Shown here in pieces: positions 54,031 to 63,912 of a stretch of DNA of 64,000 bases. Source of the stretch: Sarcophilus harrisii (Eukaryota > Chordata > Mammalia > Dasyuromorphia > Dasyuridae); contig NC_045427.1 in the NCBI RefSeq assembly GCF_902635505.1, positions 621,996,665 through 622,060,664 of the forward strand. Direction: 5' to 3'. The position numbers and the translations under genes were made by a program. A model generated the notes under the pieces. That model searched no databases and was not told the origin of the DNA. It saw only the letters and a list, made by a program, of their open reading frames with translations. Positions within the stretch are counted from its first letter, which is position 1; each line of letters starts with the position of its first letter.

Positions 54031-54895
54031 TCACACTATAGCATACATTTTGCATTATTGGTCTTGATGAAGAAGATCTAGTGAGTCTCATCCTGAGAGA
54101 TGGGATGTCTCAAGCCTTGTTGTTGACAAACTTAGCTGAAAAAGATATACACAGTCTAACAAGAAGAAAATAACAATGATTCAGCTTACATTGTCATGAG
54201 GCAAGTAAGATGTAAGAGAGAACAATATAGATAGGATTTCAGGACATGGATCCTGACCATAGATAAATGTTCCTTTGAGAAAAGATCCCTCCTTGGCAGT
54301 TTAGAGTCAAAAGCCAGATTAAATTTTGAGTCAAAACCTTCATAAACTCCTTGAAGTCTCTTGCAAGTTGAATTAGAATGAGGAATCTCTAAACTTTAAT
54401 GAAGAGTATAACAATATACAAAAAGAAATAACATTTGAAAAGTTATTGGGACCTCTTGAACTTCCATCAGAAATGACAAAGGAATCTCAGGAAGGAAACT
54501 GAATAATCTGTGTCTTTACATAAAGCAAAACTTCAGTTATGATACCGATGAAGATTAGTAGAAGGAAAGGGAGAGAGTTCATCCTACTACCACTCCAGGT
54601 AAGAAGGTGATACTGTGAGGATATTATAAATTACTTTGAAAGGTAATAAAATTATCAATAAACCAAGCCCCAAAATCCAATGATTAGTGGTAAATATAAT
54701 CATCCCAGCCCTACCTCTCTCTTCACTCACCTAAGATCCTCTTATCATTTAAAAGCCAACTGGGTACTCTTACTGGAGGTCTGGGAGAAGACACTGGACA
54801 ACCATGAGATGCATGGTGGGTATTACTTTTCAGGTATGGTTTGAACTAGAAGGCAGCTGAGAACCCCTCTATCTCTACAATGTTGTGATTCTATG
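54031..54895. other. No recognised feature
   Basis: Unassigned, non-coding. Confidence 0.4.
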
Positions 54896-54899
54896 ATTA

Positions 54900-55095
54900 A
54901 GTCCCATACTTTCAGACAAAGTCTTATCCTGGATAGCAGGTATATAAGGAATCTCTGCTTTTCTATTACATATAAGCTCTTTGAGGCAAGAGATGGTGTT
55001 TTGTTTTGTTTTGCTTTTTCCTTTTTTTGCATCTTTAGCACTCAACATAGTCCAAAGGAGAATGTTCACTTAATAAATGTTTCTTAATTGACTCT
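54900..55095 (+). mobile_element. L2 3' end
   Basis: TACATATAAGCTCTTTGAGG, CAAGAGATGGTGTTTTG, TGCATCTTTAGCACTCAACA and CTTAATAAATGTTTCTTAAT are the L2 terminus. Confidence 0.75.
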
Positions 55096-55578
55096 ATGAG
55101 TATCAAATACCATTCTTGCAAAAGACACCCAATCCCTGTTACTTGATTCTTTTACCAAGATTCTGACTCCTATTGCATAGGCTCTTGTGAAAGTTCTTGA
55201 TGATTACTGCCTGTGTATAGACTCTGTTGATGACTGATGATCTCTGTTGACTTCCAGTGTTTGGGGTGGTTCTTATCCTATCTGCTCCATCTACCTCTGG
55301 ACCTTGGCAAGTATCAAACTCATTGGGTCATGACATCTTAGCCTATCCTTGTGCCTTGCTTGCCTGCCTATGACTCAGAAGTGATATCAAAGGTGCCTAC
55401 GTGAATGGCCTCTTGGATTCATGTTAACTAGGCAATATCAGAGATGTCACAAGTGGGTATAGACCAAGAAGGGCCAGAGGATGATTTACCAAGGCCAAAG
55501 TTGTAGGTCTACTAGGCTTTGGCCTTTTACCAGAAAACAAGTAATTCATTAAAATAAAAATAAAGAATATATGAAAGA
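55096..55578. other. No recognised feature
   Basis: Unassigned; short frames on both strands have no support. Confidence 0.4.
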
Positions 55579-55734
55579 GGGCAGCTAGTTGGTATAGTGG
55601 ATAGAGCACTAGCCCCAAAGTCAGGAGGACCTGAGTTCAAATCTGGCCTCAGACACTTAACACTTCCTGACTATGTGACCCTGAGCATGTCACTTAACCC
55701 TAATTGCCTCAGCAAACAAACAAACAAAAAAAAA
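55579..55734 (+). mobile_element. WSINE1-type SINE, full length
   Basis: GGGCAGCTAGTTGGTATAGT, AGTCAGGAGGACCTGAGTTC, AATCTGGCCTCAGACACTTA, CACTTAACCCTAATTGCCTC then a (CAAA)n and A tail. A clear target duplication was not found. Confidence 0.92.
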
Positions 55735-55919
55735 TATAAGGAAAAACTGATGAGAAAATGGAATGATAGGTCAGATGAGAGAAACAGATCCTTCAGAAGG
55801 TAATTATAAAGAAAAAAAGGTGTCTAGATTCTAAGAATACAAAGACAAAAAAAATAAGTAAGCTCCTCAAGGCTCTGAGATTACACTGGGGGCAAACAAC
55901 ATTGTGCTGTTGAGTGCAT

Positions 55920-56170
55920 GACTTATCCTTGTAAATTATTTACTTTTTTAAATTTTATTTTGTTTTTAATTTAATAAATAGCACAAGTATTTCCATAGCA
56001 TAGTATAATTTTTAAAAGATGATTGCACATAAAACTGCAAATCTGTTATATACAACTTTCTATCCCTTTTAAATATATAACAAAATTACAATGTAAATTT
56101 CATTTTTCATAAATTTGCTATATAATACTGTGAAGAAAAACTGGAAAAAGATAATGCTACCTGAGTTTAT
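55920..56170 (-). repeat. Probable interspersed repeat, AT-rich (L1-related?)
   Basis: CATAGCATAGTATAATTTTT, AAAGATGATTGCACATAAAA and ACTGCAAATCTGTTATATAC resemble a phrase I recall from marsupial repeats; the family assignment is uncertain. Confidence 0.3.
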
Positions 56171-56299
56171 TTTGTTATTTTTGTGGAGATAGAGAAATAT
56201 TGCTGTTTTGGTTTTATTTTATTTTATTTTTGGTCTAGGGCTGTGATTTTAGCAGTATTGGGAATTCTACTAGAAGAAAATCTCACCAATAATGTCTAT

Positions 56300-56345
56300 A
56301 AGTCATCAATCAACAAACATTTATTAAGAACCTACTATTCACCTC
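56300..56345 (-). mobile_element. L2 3' terminus, antisense
   Basis: ATCAATCAACAAACATTTAT with TAAGAACCTACTATTCACC. Confidence 0.55.
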
Positions 56346-56520
56346 AATAAGCTTCAGTTTACTCCTTTGTAAGATGAAAAGATTGGTTGGATGAGCTTTG
56401 AAATCCTTTCTAACTGAACTGGTGATTCTGCTAAGGCATCAGGTTGATTATGGTTTTTGTTGCTTCCCCTGAATGAAACCCAGATTTCCCATGCTGGAGG
56501 TGACAAAACTCCAGAAGTAA
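56346..56520 (+). repeat. Local duplicate, copy 1 (MIR end plus unique DNA)
   Basis: GCTTCAGTTTACTCCTTTGT through TGACAAAACTCCAGAAGTAA aligns with 56,938-57,120. The first ~70 bases are MIR-like; the rest (AAGGCATCAGGTTGATTATG onward) is not a repeat I recognise. Confidence 0.65.
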
Positions 56521-56679
56521 AGTGCACTGGGAATTCTACTTCTTTTAGTCATGGAATGAATGCTCTTCGTTATATATATATATGTTTTTGGAAAGTGAAA
56601 CTTTCTGACTGTTTAACTATAGGATCCAAGGAACTTGATAGCCTATTATTTTAACTATATATTCTAAATATGTACTTCG

Positions 56680-56800
56680 AGGTGAGCTCCTAGAAAGTAG
56701 AGACTGTGTTTTTGACTTTTTTTATCCCCACCACTTAGCACACTGATTGGCACATAGAGGCATTACTAAACATTTGTTGAATTGAATTGACTTGACCAAA
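56680..56800 (+). mobile_element. L2 3' end
   Basis: GAGCTCCTAGAAAGTAGAGA, CACTTAGCACACTGATTGGC and CATTTGTTGAATTGAATTG. Confidence 0.75.
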
Positions 56801-56839
56801 CTAAATGATTGAGTCCTATGGGAAAACATGGCACGTCTA

Positions 56840-57120
56840 TAGGGTGCACAGTGATCAAGATTACGAGCTGGGTAAAATCCTGATTTTGTCCCTTTGCTAC
56901 TTTTATGACCTTAGATAAATGACTTCACTTCAAAGGGCCTTAGTTTGCTCATTTGTAAGTTAGAGAGGTTGGCTTGGATGAGTTCTGAAGTTCTTTCCAA
57001 CAGAAATGGTGATTCTGATACAGCTCAGCACAAAGGCATCAGGTTGACTATGGCTTCTGTTGTTTCCCCTAACTAAAGCCCAGGCGTCCCGTGCTGGAGG
57101 TGACAAAACTCCAGAAGTAA
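56840..57120 (+). repeat. MIR SINE followed by local duplicate, copy 2
   Basis: MIR core (TTATGACCTTAGATAAATGA, CCTTAGTTTGCTCATTTG) runs into TTCTTTCCAACAGAAATGGT and AAGGCATCAGGTTGACTATG. The end TGACAAAACTCCAGAAGTAA matches copy 1. Confidence 0.65.
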
Positions 57121-57785
57121 AGCTAAGCCTCCCCAGAGAGTCTGAAGGAACACACTAACACCCCTAATCCACCAACTCCCCTGATGCCAGAGTATGCAGT
57201 CTTGGTCCCATGGTGATATTGTCCCTCACTGACACAAGAGCCCCATTCTCCCTTCCTAATCCCCTCTCCCCTGCACTTTTGCCTTCTAATTACAATGGCA
57301 TTATTGCTCTGGTTACAGTTTTCCCTTAACAAAGGGGCAGTTGGGCCTGACTTCAATACTTTCCAAACTGTTTGCCCATTTAGTGGGGCCCTCTCTTCTT
57401 GAGGAACTTGGCTTCCTCCAGTCTCTGCAGCACAAAGAATATAAGACCTATTCTGTAAAAAGCCCCTTTTGACTACTTGTGGACAGTTTTAATTCTGAAA
57501 TGTAGTCAGTTTCTCAGACAGACTTTATCAACTTTGAGTATGTTCAGCATGGGGTAGATGAGAAGGTGAGAAACTCAGAGAGTTATAGTTTTAATGGGCC
57601 TCTTTTCAGTGAATGGAAGGGTAGCTGAAATGAAGTGACCCACATAATCCTAATCAGCTGATTCTTAGTTCACCGCATTCATTCATTAAATATTTACTGA
57701 TCAGCAGTTATAGGAAATTCAGGTTTTAACCATGGCGACCTTGGTGAGCACTTAACCTAAGAGTTAGTGAACAGCAAGAATCTTG
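57121..57785. other. No gene; short L2 tail near 57675-57720
   Basis: Unassigned apart from ATTCATTCATTAAATATTTA, a reversed L2 end. Confidence 0.4.
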
Positions 57786-57794
57786 TTCTGTATT

Positions 57795-58035
57795 TTGAAC
57801 AATGTGGCGTAATGTGGAAAGAGTCCTAAATTTGTAGTTAGGGAAGACTTGAAGTCAAATTCTAATTAAATATCCTAGTTATGTAGTCATGGATAAGTCA
57901 CATAATCCAGGTTCTCTTCTGAAAAAAGAGATAACAATATCTATGAAAACCCACTAGATTGTTGTGAGAGTCAAACTATATGTGTGAAGTGTTTTACAAA
58001 CCTAAAAGTCAATTGTTTTTATTATCATTGCTGTC
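57795..58035 (+). mobile_element. MIR SINE, full length
   Basis: GTGGCGTAATGTGGAAAGAG, TGTAGTCATGGATAAGTCAC, ACTAGATTGTTGTGAGAGTC and GAAGTGTTTTACAAACC follow MIR from head to tail. Confidence 0.75.
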
Positions 58036-58164
58036 TTCCTTCTTCTATGGCAGACAGCCTGCCTTAAATGCTTTAGCCTGCTTCCAGCCCTAATCCTGAC
58101 TGAAGTTCCCCATTCAGACATTGTTGAGTAGAAGGGAACCTTTCCTCCTGGTCACTGTCCTCAA

Positions 58165-58610
58165 GGTATAGTGAAGCGGCCCTATGGGTTACTGACAAAT
58201 TGGAGCACCTCCAGAGAAGGGCAACTGAAAATGGGAAGGATGAGTAACTGTTCTGTAAGATGATACATGGATGGAAATAGGAATGTTTCACCTATAGAGA
58301 AAAGTCTTGGGTTTGGGGAGGATGAGGCTGGTAACTTTCAAGAAGGGTAAGAGAGCCATCATGTGAAAGAGGGATTTTATTTGTGCCAGTTGACCCAAGA
58401 GGGCAGAAGTTCTAACTGTAATCCAAAATGTACAATGAGTTTCCTCATAAGGTTATGAATTATCCTTCATTCAAATAATTAGAGACCACCTTGAAGGTCT
58501 TCAGGAAGAGAAGGTCTTCAGGAAGACTCCAGGTGACCATTTGCTGGAGAAGTTGAAAAGGTAATTCCTAATTTGAATAAGGCTTACTCTAGTTGGTCAC
58601 TAAGTTTCCA
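58165..58610 (+). mobile_element. L3/CR1 LINE 3' end
   Basis: AAATTGGAGCACCTCCAGAG, AGGGCAACTGAAAATGGGAA, GATGAGGCTGGTAACTTTCA, GACCCAAGAGGGCAGAAGTT and GATGACCACTTG-like GGTGACCATTTGCTGG match L3 over ~440 bp. This is its longest plus-strand copy here. A 20-bp tandem slip (GAAGGTCTTCAGGAAGA) occurs at 58,491-58,526. Confidence 0.72.
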
Positions 58611-58719
58611 CTTTATAGGAAATTTAAGACATTGAGATTTCCTGGGTCCCACATTCACTGAGGCCATCCCTCACAAAGCTATAGTGCACATGTTATACAC
58701 ACAGGGAGAAATCCCATGG

Positions 58720-58825
58720 CTATATTGACAGTGGATAGAGCTTTGCAACTCAGGTCCAAATTCAATGCAGACACTTACTGTGTGACCCTGAGCAATACAC
58801 TTAACGCTGATTGTCTAAAAAAAAG
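58720..58825 (+). mobile_element. WSINE1-type SINE, partly deleted
   Basis: CAGTGGATAGAGCTTTGCAA, GCAGACACTTACTGTGTGAC and CCTGAGCAATACACTTAACG, then A8. Confidence 0.6.
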
Positions 58826-59184
58826 TACCCTTCCACTCATATCTATGCATTTTTTTTCCTTTTCAAAGAGATTTCATACAACATGGAAAGTGAAGAGAGA
58901 TGGGAGACAAATTCAAAGATTGTTATATTTGAACCAAGCTCCTTGTAGCTTCTTAAAGAGTTTGTGTCTCAGAATTGAGTGTTTCCTTCTCTATCCCTAC
59001 TCCACCAATACCCAATACTTAGTATTGCAACTGAACAATTACCTATTGATTTGCTAATGATATACATGTATTTAATTTTATTTATTTTTTTATTAGACCT
59101 TTGATTTTATTGGGAGAAACCCTTGATGAGAAATTTCCTCTTCCAAACTTGTTCTAAATTTTACTCTTATGGAGTTCCCTGAAC

Positions 59185-59300
59185 ACTAAGAAAGTAGGTG
59201 ACTTATCCAGCGTCACACATCCAGTATGTATCAGAGGTGGAACTTGCACCGAGGTCTACCTGACACATAAGCTCTTCATCAACTGTACCATATTGCCTCT
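59185..59300 (-). mobile_element. MIR SINE, antisense
   Basis: TAGGTGACTTATCCAGCGTC, TATGTATCAGAGGTGGAAC and CGAGGTCTACCTGACAC, followed by the head ACTGTACCATATTGCC. Confidence 0.65.
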
Positions 59301-59915
59301 CATGCATAAAATAGAATTTACATTTCTCTCCAGATGTTGTTTACTTAGTGTTGGAAACCCAAGCCTACTACCCCACAGCTGGAAAGAACAGAGTAGAGTT
59401 CTGGTGTGAATTAGCTTCAACTTGTATGAATCTGACTTCCCTCCCTCCCATAGTACATGATGAGAATCATAAGACTTGGAAACAACCCTTTGGTTCATAA
59501 TCTCATGGGAGGAATGGGATTTTGTTAGGCCATGTGGGAGAGTTGTCTGGATTTACTTCTTTGGGGAAATCCCTACCAGAGCCTGGGGTCATTTATTTCT
59601 GCAGTGTCACTTAAAAAACTCAAGCAAACATGTTTGTTATGTAATATATTTACATTTATTTTCTCCCAATGGAAATTTTCCCTCTTTGCTTGAAATAAGA
59701 ACTGAGAAGGCCATGCCCAGAAATGGAGATCATTTAGAGGAATTACATTTGGTTTCATAACCCATTAGCAACATGATATAATGTGACACTTGAGCCTCCA
59801 GTACTATTGGAGCACAACAACATTGAATCTGTCTAAACTTTGGACTCCTGTTGATTTCTGGAGCAAAAAGAAGTAATGGGAAGTGTGCTATATTTAGGTC
59901 CATATTTATATGATT
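59301..59915. other. No recognised feature
   Basis: Overlapping short frames on both strands between 59,476 and 59,760 have no domain or splice support. Confidence 0.4.
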
Positions 59916-59919
59916 AGAA

Positions 59920-60010
59920 ATGTATGTATATACATATACGGGTGTATGTTTATATATTTATAAATGTGTATGTATATTTGTTTGTATATGTATATGTGTG
60001 TATTGTGTTT
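59920..60010 (+). repeat. TATG/TATA-rich low-complexity tract
   Basis: Alternating TATGTATATA and TGTGTATATG units. Confidence 0.8.
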
Positions 60011-60054
60011 GACTATTTTTATAGAACCAGCTTTAAATCCCAGCTCTAAGACAG

Positions 60055-60195
60055 ATGGAGGGAGAGAGACAAAGAGAGAAAAACAGAGAGATAGAGACAA
60101 AGAGACAGAGAGAAACAGAAACAGAAACACACACATACACAAAGGCAGAAACAGAGACAGAGAAACAGAGGCAGAGATGGAGACAGAGAATGTGT
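60055..60195 (+). repeat. (GAGACA)n/(GAAACA)n purine-rich tract
   Basis: Imperfect hexamer array; Arg/Glu- and Ser/Leu-rich frames are artefacts. Confidence 0.93.
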
Positions 60196-60199
60196 CCCT

Positions 60200-60290
60200 G
60201 AATAGGTGTTGGGGATACACGTACAAGAAAGAAACATATTCCCCTGCCTTCAAGGAGCTTATATTCTAATAGGGAAAGAATTCATAAGAA
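60200..60290 (-). mobile_element. L2 3' fragment, antisense
   Basis: TGAATAGGTGTTGGGGATAC, CTGCCTTCAAGGAGCTTATA and TTCTAATAGGGAAAG match reversed L2. Confidence 0.55.
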
Positions 60291-60591
60291 AGAGAGTTAG
60301 AAGGAGTGGAGATTTTGGGAACGAGAAAGAAGGCTACAGATGGAAAAGTCCAGAGAATGAGGAGCAGATTTGGGAGATAGATGAAGATGGCCTGAGCACC
60401 AGGTTATGCTGGAATCAACTCAAACTGTCTCAAAAGAACTGATGGTTAAACTTTCAGTGTGAATATTAACAACTCTAAAATAAGTAAATGCTACCAATTA
60501 AAATTTGATTAACTGTTTTGTTGATTGTCTAGATTTAAGAAAGTGATAGAGAAAATATTAATAATTAAAATTAAAATTAAAAGTGTACTGC

Positions 60592-60747
60592 GGGGACAGC
60601 TAGGTGGTACAGTAGATAGAGCACCAGCCCTGAAGTCAGGAGGACATGAATTCAAATCTGGTTTCAGACACTTAACACTTCCTAGCTGTGTGAACCTGGG
60701 CAAGTCACTTAACCCCAATTGCCACACCAACAAAAAAAAAAAAAAAA
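60592..60747 (+). mobile_element. WSINE1-type SINE, array copy 1
   Basis: GGGGACAGCTAGGTGGTACA through CACTTAACCCCAATTGCC to (A)16. Flanked by AAGTGTACTGC on the left and GTGTACTGC after the tail, giving its target duplication. Confidence 0.93.
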
Positions 60748-60885
60748 GTGTACTGCATATTAACAATTTGGAAATATATAAATGCTACAAATTAGCACCT
60801 GATTAACTGTTTTGTTGATTGTCTAGATTTAAGAAAGTGATAGAGAAAATATTAATAATTAAAATTAAAATTAAAAGTGTACTGC

Positions 60886-61039
60886 GGGGACAGATAGGTG
60901 GTACAGTAGATAGAGCACCAGCCCTGAAGTCAGGAGGACATGAATTCAAATCTGGTTTCAGACACTTAACACTTCCTAGCTGTGTGAACCTGGGCAAGTC
61001 ACTTAACCCCAATTGCCACACCAACAAAAAAAAAAAAAA
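60886..61039 (+). mobile_element. WSINE1-type SINE, array copy 2 (duplicate of copy 1)
   Basis: Identical to copy 1 apart from GACAGATAGG for GACAGCTAGG and a shorter A-run, with the same target duplication. It arose by duplication, not by a second insertion. Confidence 0.93.
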
Positions 61040-61384
61040 GTGTACTGCATATTAACAATTTGGAAATATATAAATGCTACAAATTAGCACCTGATTAACT
61101 GTTTTGTTGATTGTATAGATTTAAGAAAGTGATAGAGAAATATTAATCATTCAAATTAAACTTAAAAGTGTTTTGCGCATACATGTGTGGTAGTGCTGTT
61201 TGTTGCTGTTGGTGTTGTTTCTTTCTCTGGATACCCAGTTGTTAAACATGTACCAGCACTCCTTTGCTTGGACACCTCATGAAATGGTGGTCCCGTAACC
61301 ATCAGCCTAAGGGAAGGGGCATCTGCAGGATCAGGAGATTACTAGTGAGTGAGAAGAAAAGGACAGAGAATGAGGTCCAGAAAA

Positions 61385-61565
61385 TTATGGAAGATCAGAT
61401 CTAGAAAGGGCCTCAAAGAGCGCTATGGTCAATCCTTTCACCTCCCATTTTATAAAGGCAGAAACTAAGTTCAGAAAAATGAAGGGATTTGATAGATGTC
61501 AAACATATCATTCGTAGAAAAACCAGGGTTAGAATCCAGGATTCCGTGGTTCTAGTCCTGTATTT
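61385..61565 (-). mobile_element. MIR3-like SINE, antisense
   Basis: TCTAGAAAGGGCCTCAAAGA, CACCTCCCATTTTATAAAGG, GAAACTAAGTTCAGAAAAAT and GGTTAGAATCCAGGATTCC. Confidence 0.65.
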
Positions 61566-61850
61566 TTTCTGCTTTATAGCATATGTCCTTTCTTCCTGTT
61601 ACCATCTTAGTCAAATACTTCCAGACTTTCTCAAAACACACAGATAAACCAGACCCCTCTTACTTAATAGAAGCAGCATAGAATTAGACCCCTTGGATTA
61701 TGGACAAAACATGAAAAGCAGCTTGATGCTGTAAGTACTTACAACATGTCAGTTAGTCTTAGAACCTAGAAAGAATTCCCATTTTGATCTCTTTATTTTT
61801 AAATCCTTTTTGGAAAAAATTCTATATGGTCACTAAAATTCATCCAAGAA

Positions 61851-61992
61851 GGGGCAGCTAGGTAGCACAGTGGATAGAGCACTGACTATGAGGATCTGAC
61901 TTCAAGTCTGGCCTCGACACTTCATATTTCCTAACTGTGTGACCCTGGAAAAGTCACTTAATCCCAAATGCCTTGCAAAAAAAACAAAAACA
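61851..61992 (+). mobile_element. WSINE1-type SINE
   Basis: GGGGCAGCTAGGTAGCACAG, GATAGAGCACTGACTATGAG, CTGTGTGACCCTGGAAAAGT, TTAATCCCAAATGCCTTGC and an A-rich tail. A short deletion after the GAGCACTGA box. Confidence 0.9.
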
Positions 61993-62025
61993 GATTAGGA
62001 CTTTGATTTACAAACATGTCCATCT

Positions 62026-62054
62026 TCTACCATAAACAATTGGTTTATGGTAGA
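62026..62054. other. Perfect 12-bp inverted repeat with 5-bp spacer
   Basis: TCTACCATAAAC and GTTTATGGTAGA are exact reverse complements around AATTG, immediately followed by a GGCCCAGTTGGGCC inverted repeat. Could form a small cruciform or hairpin; function unknown. Confidence 0.85.
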
Positions 62055-62184
62055 GGCCCAGTTGGGCCTTTTTTCCAGGAGTAAGTAAATAAAATTGATT
62101 CTAGATTCAAGGGATTTAAATATGAAAAAATATCTTTTGAAATCACCCAGAATAATACTTTTAAATTAAGAATAGTAGGTAGGG

Positions 62185-62300
62185 TGTTAATGTTTGCAAA
62201 GTACATTCTGCATATTTTCTCATTAAATCCCCTTGTGAGGCAGGAGCTGTGATTATTCCCATTTTACAGATTATGTTAGAGATTAAGAAATTAAAATGTA
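62185..62300 (-). mobile_element. MIR-related fragment, antisense
   Basis: GTTTGCAAAGTACATTCTGC, GAGGCAGGAGCTGTGATTAT and CCCATTTTACAGATTATG, cut off by the following SINE. Confidence 0.6.
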
Positions 62301-62530
62301 TGTAGAGTACCAGGTTCTTAAAGTCAGGAGGACTCTTCTGAGTTCAAATGTGGCCTCAGACACTTACTAGTTGTGTGACCTTAAGCAAATCACTTACTCC
62401 TGTTTATTTCAATTTCCTCCTCTGTAAAATGAGCTGAAGAAAGAAATGGCAAGGCACTCCAGTAGTCAATAAAACCTCAAATAGGGTCATAAAGAGTTTG
62501 ATACAAATGGACAATAACTGGACAAAACAC
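62301..62530 (+). mobile_element. MAR1-type CORE-SINE
   Basis: AAAGTCAGGAGGACTCTTCT, TGTGGCCTCAGACACTTACT, CTCTGTAAAATGAGCTGAAG, AAATGGCAAGGCACTCCAG and BovB-like end AGGGTCATAAAGAGTTTG. Confidence 0.82.
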
Positions 62531-62554
62531 TAGAATTGGTATAAAATATGTTTC

Positions 62555-62755
62555 TTTTTTCTTGTACTATCAGCACTTTCCATAAGCAATTAATAAATGC
62601 TTGTTGAATTAATAAACTGGCCTGAGTTTAAATCCAGGTCTCCTTCTTGTTACCTGTGAAATTTTAAAAGACCTACATCATTTCTCTGCTCATCAGTCCC
62701 TCCTTTGTAAAACAAGGTCCTTCCCAGTCCTAAAACCTATGGTACTATAAACTTC
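62555..62755 (+). mobile_element. L2 3' end followed by MIR fragment
   Basis: L2: CTATCAGCACTTTCCATAAG with AATAAATGCTTGTTGAATTA. MIR from 62,620: CCTGAGTTTAAATCCAGGTC, TCATCAGTCCCTCCTTTGTA, ACAAGGTCCTTCCCAGTCC. Confidence 0.6.
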
Positions 62756-62804
62756 AGTTTACAAATCCGTTCCCAGAGAAACATTATTTATTGGCATAGA
62801 GATG

Positions 62805-63000
62805 TAGAAAGAGGAGGAGGAGAAGAAAAGGAGGAGGAGGAGGGGGAGGAAGAGGAAGAGGAGGAAAATAACAAGAACAAGAAGAAGAAGCAGAAGCACG
62901 AAGGAAGGAAGGAAGGAAGGAAGGAAGGAAGGAAGGAAGGAAGGAAGGAAGGAAGGAAGGAAGGAAGGAAGGAAGGAAGGAAGGAAGGAAGGAAGGAAAG
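62805..63000 (+). repeat. (GGA)n then (GGAA)24 microsatellite
   Basis: GGAGGA-rich lead (62805-62898), then ~98 bp of perfect AAGG/GGAA units (62901-62998). Confidence 0.97.
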
Positions 63001-63073
63001 TTAGAATCTATTTAGCAACTATTAAAAATCAAGCACTGTGTTAAATGTTTTACAAATATATCACTTTTGAGAA

Positions 63074-63600
63074 CAGCCGTTGTCAAAGCAGGGTCCAAGG
63101 ATCCAAAAGGTTCTTTGAAACCCTTTCAGGTAATGTGTGTGACCAAAATTTTTTTCATAATAACTTAAAGATGTTATTTGTCTATTAAAATACTCCTCTA
63201 TTTTTCAAATCTGTATCAATATAAGTTTTCATTTTCTTTATATCCTTCAACCAAAATAACATTCTGCAACAGCTCAAATGCAGAAGTCGGCATACGAATT
63301 CAATTGTGTTCTGTTAATCCAGACATTAAAGAGATTTGCAAAAATATGTAAAACAAAGTCACTGCTCATTTTTTGTTGTTTGTTTGAAAAATGATATTTT
63401 ATTATTATTAATTTTGTTATTTCATTTAGCTTGTTTAGCTTTATCGTTGATATTTTAAAATTATTGTTTCTAAAATTCTATCAGTTTTAATTCCGAATAT
63501 GGTAACTATTTATAGATTCAACTCATATAGAAAAACTTGTTTAGGATCCCTTCTCAAGTTTAAATGTAAAAGGGTCCTGAAAGCTGTTTGAGAGTGGTTG
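63074..63600 (+). mobile_element. hAT DNA transposon, non-autonomous, ~527 bp
   Basis: Ends CAGCCGTTGTCAAAG and TTTGAGAGTGGTTG are imperfect inverted termini. The interior (GGTCCAAGGATCC, CATAATAACTTAAAGATGTT, CAGACATTAAAGAGATTTGC, AAAGGGTCCTGAAAGC) matches an old hAT family common in mammals, Tip100/Arthur-like in my memory. The 8-bp flanks (TTTGAGAA, TATTAACT) do not match, so ends have decayed or eroded. No transposase frame remains. Confidence 0.72.
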
Positions 63601-63859
63601 TATTAACTGAGTACCCATTGCCACCTTGTGGTCAGATTTAGGAAGTACATCCTCAAAACAACTAAGTAGAACCAGCCCTTGAAATTACAGGGACAATGGA
63701 GATATAACTTTTATATCCAAATGATCTATGGATTCCCCAAAGAGTATATTTCTCAGGCCATTTTCTAAATGTAGTGTAATTGTGGAAGAGTCAGTAACAT
63801 CCTAAATTTCCTGGAATTATCAGTAGGAACAAGAAATGGGTATAGATGTATGTAGAAAT
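63601..63859. other. No recognised feature
   Basis: Unassigned, non-coding. Confidence 0.4.
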
Positions 63860-63912
63860 AGATAGGGGAGAGAAAGAGACAGAAAGACAGACAGACAGAT
63901 GAGACACAGAGA
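63860..63912 (+). repeat. (GAGA)/(GACA)n short microsatellite
   Basis: GAGAAAGAGACAGAAAGACA and GACAGACAGATGAGACAC units. Confidence 0.85.

Larger units (their letters stand above)
60458..61175 (+). repeat. Tandem array of a ~130-bp unit, two of three units carrying the same SINE
   Basis: The motif TGATTAACTGTTTTGTTGAT recurs at 60506, 60800 and 61092. 60506-60799 and 60800-61091 are 294/292-bp copies differing by one substitution (C/A in the SINE head) and A16 versus A14. The third copy, from 61092, lacks the SINE and is more diverged. The upstream edge (60458-60505) matches the corresponding parts of copies 2 and 3 only loosely. Confidence 0.95.

Noticed and set aside
59906-60269. Cys/Leu/Ser-rich possible membrane protein
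   Set aside because: The apparent hydrophobicity comes from a GAGACA repeat read in antisense.
60509-61055. Two near-identical small proteins on each strand
   Set aside because: They are the duplicated WSINE1 copies read through; the similarity is that of the DNA duplication.
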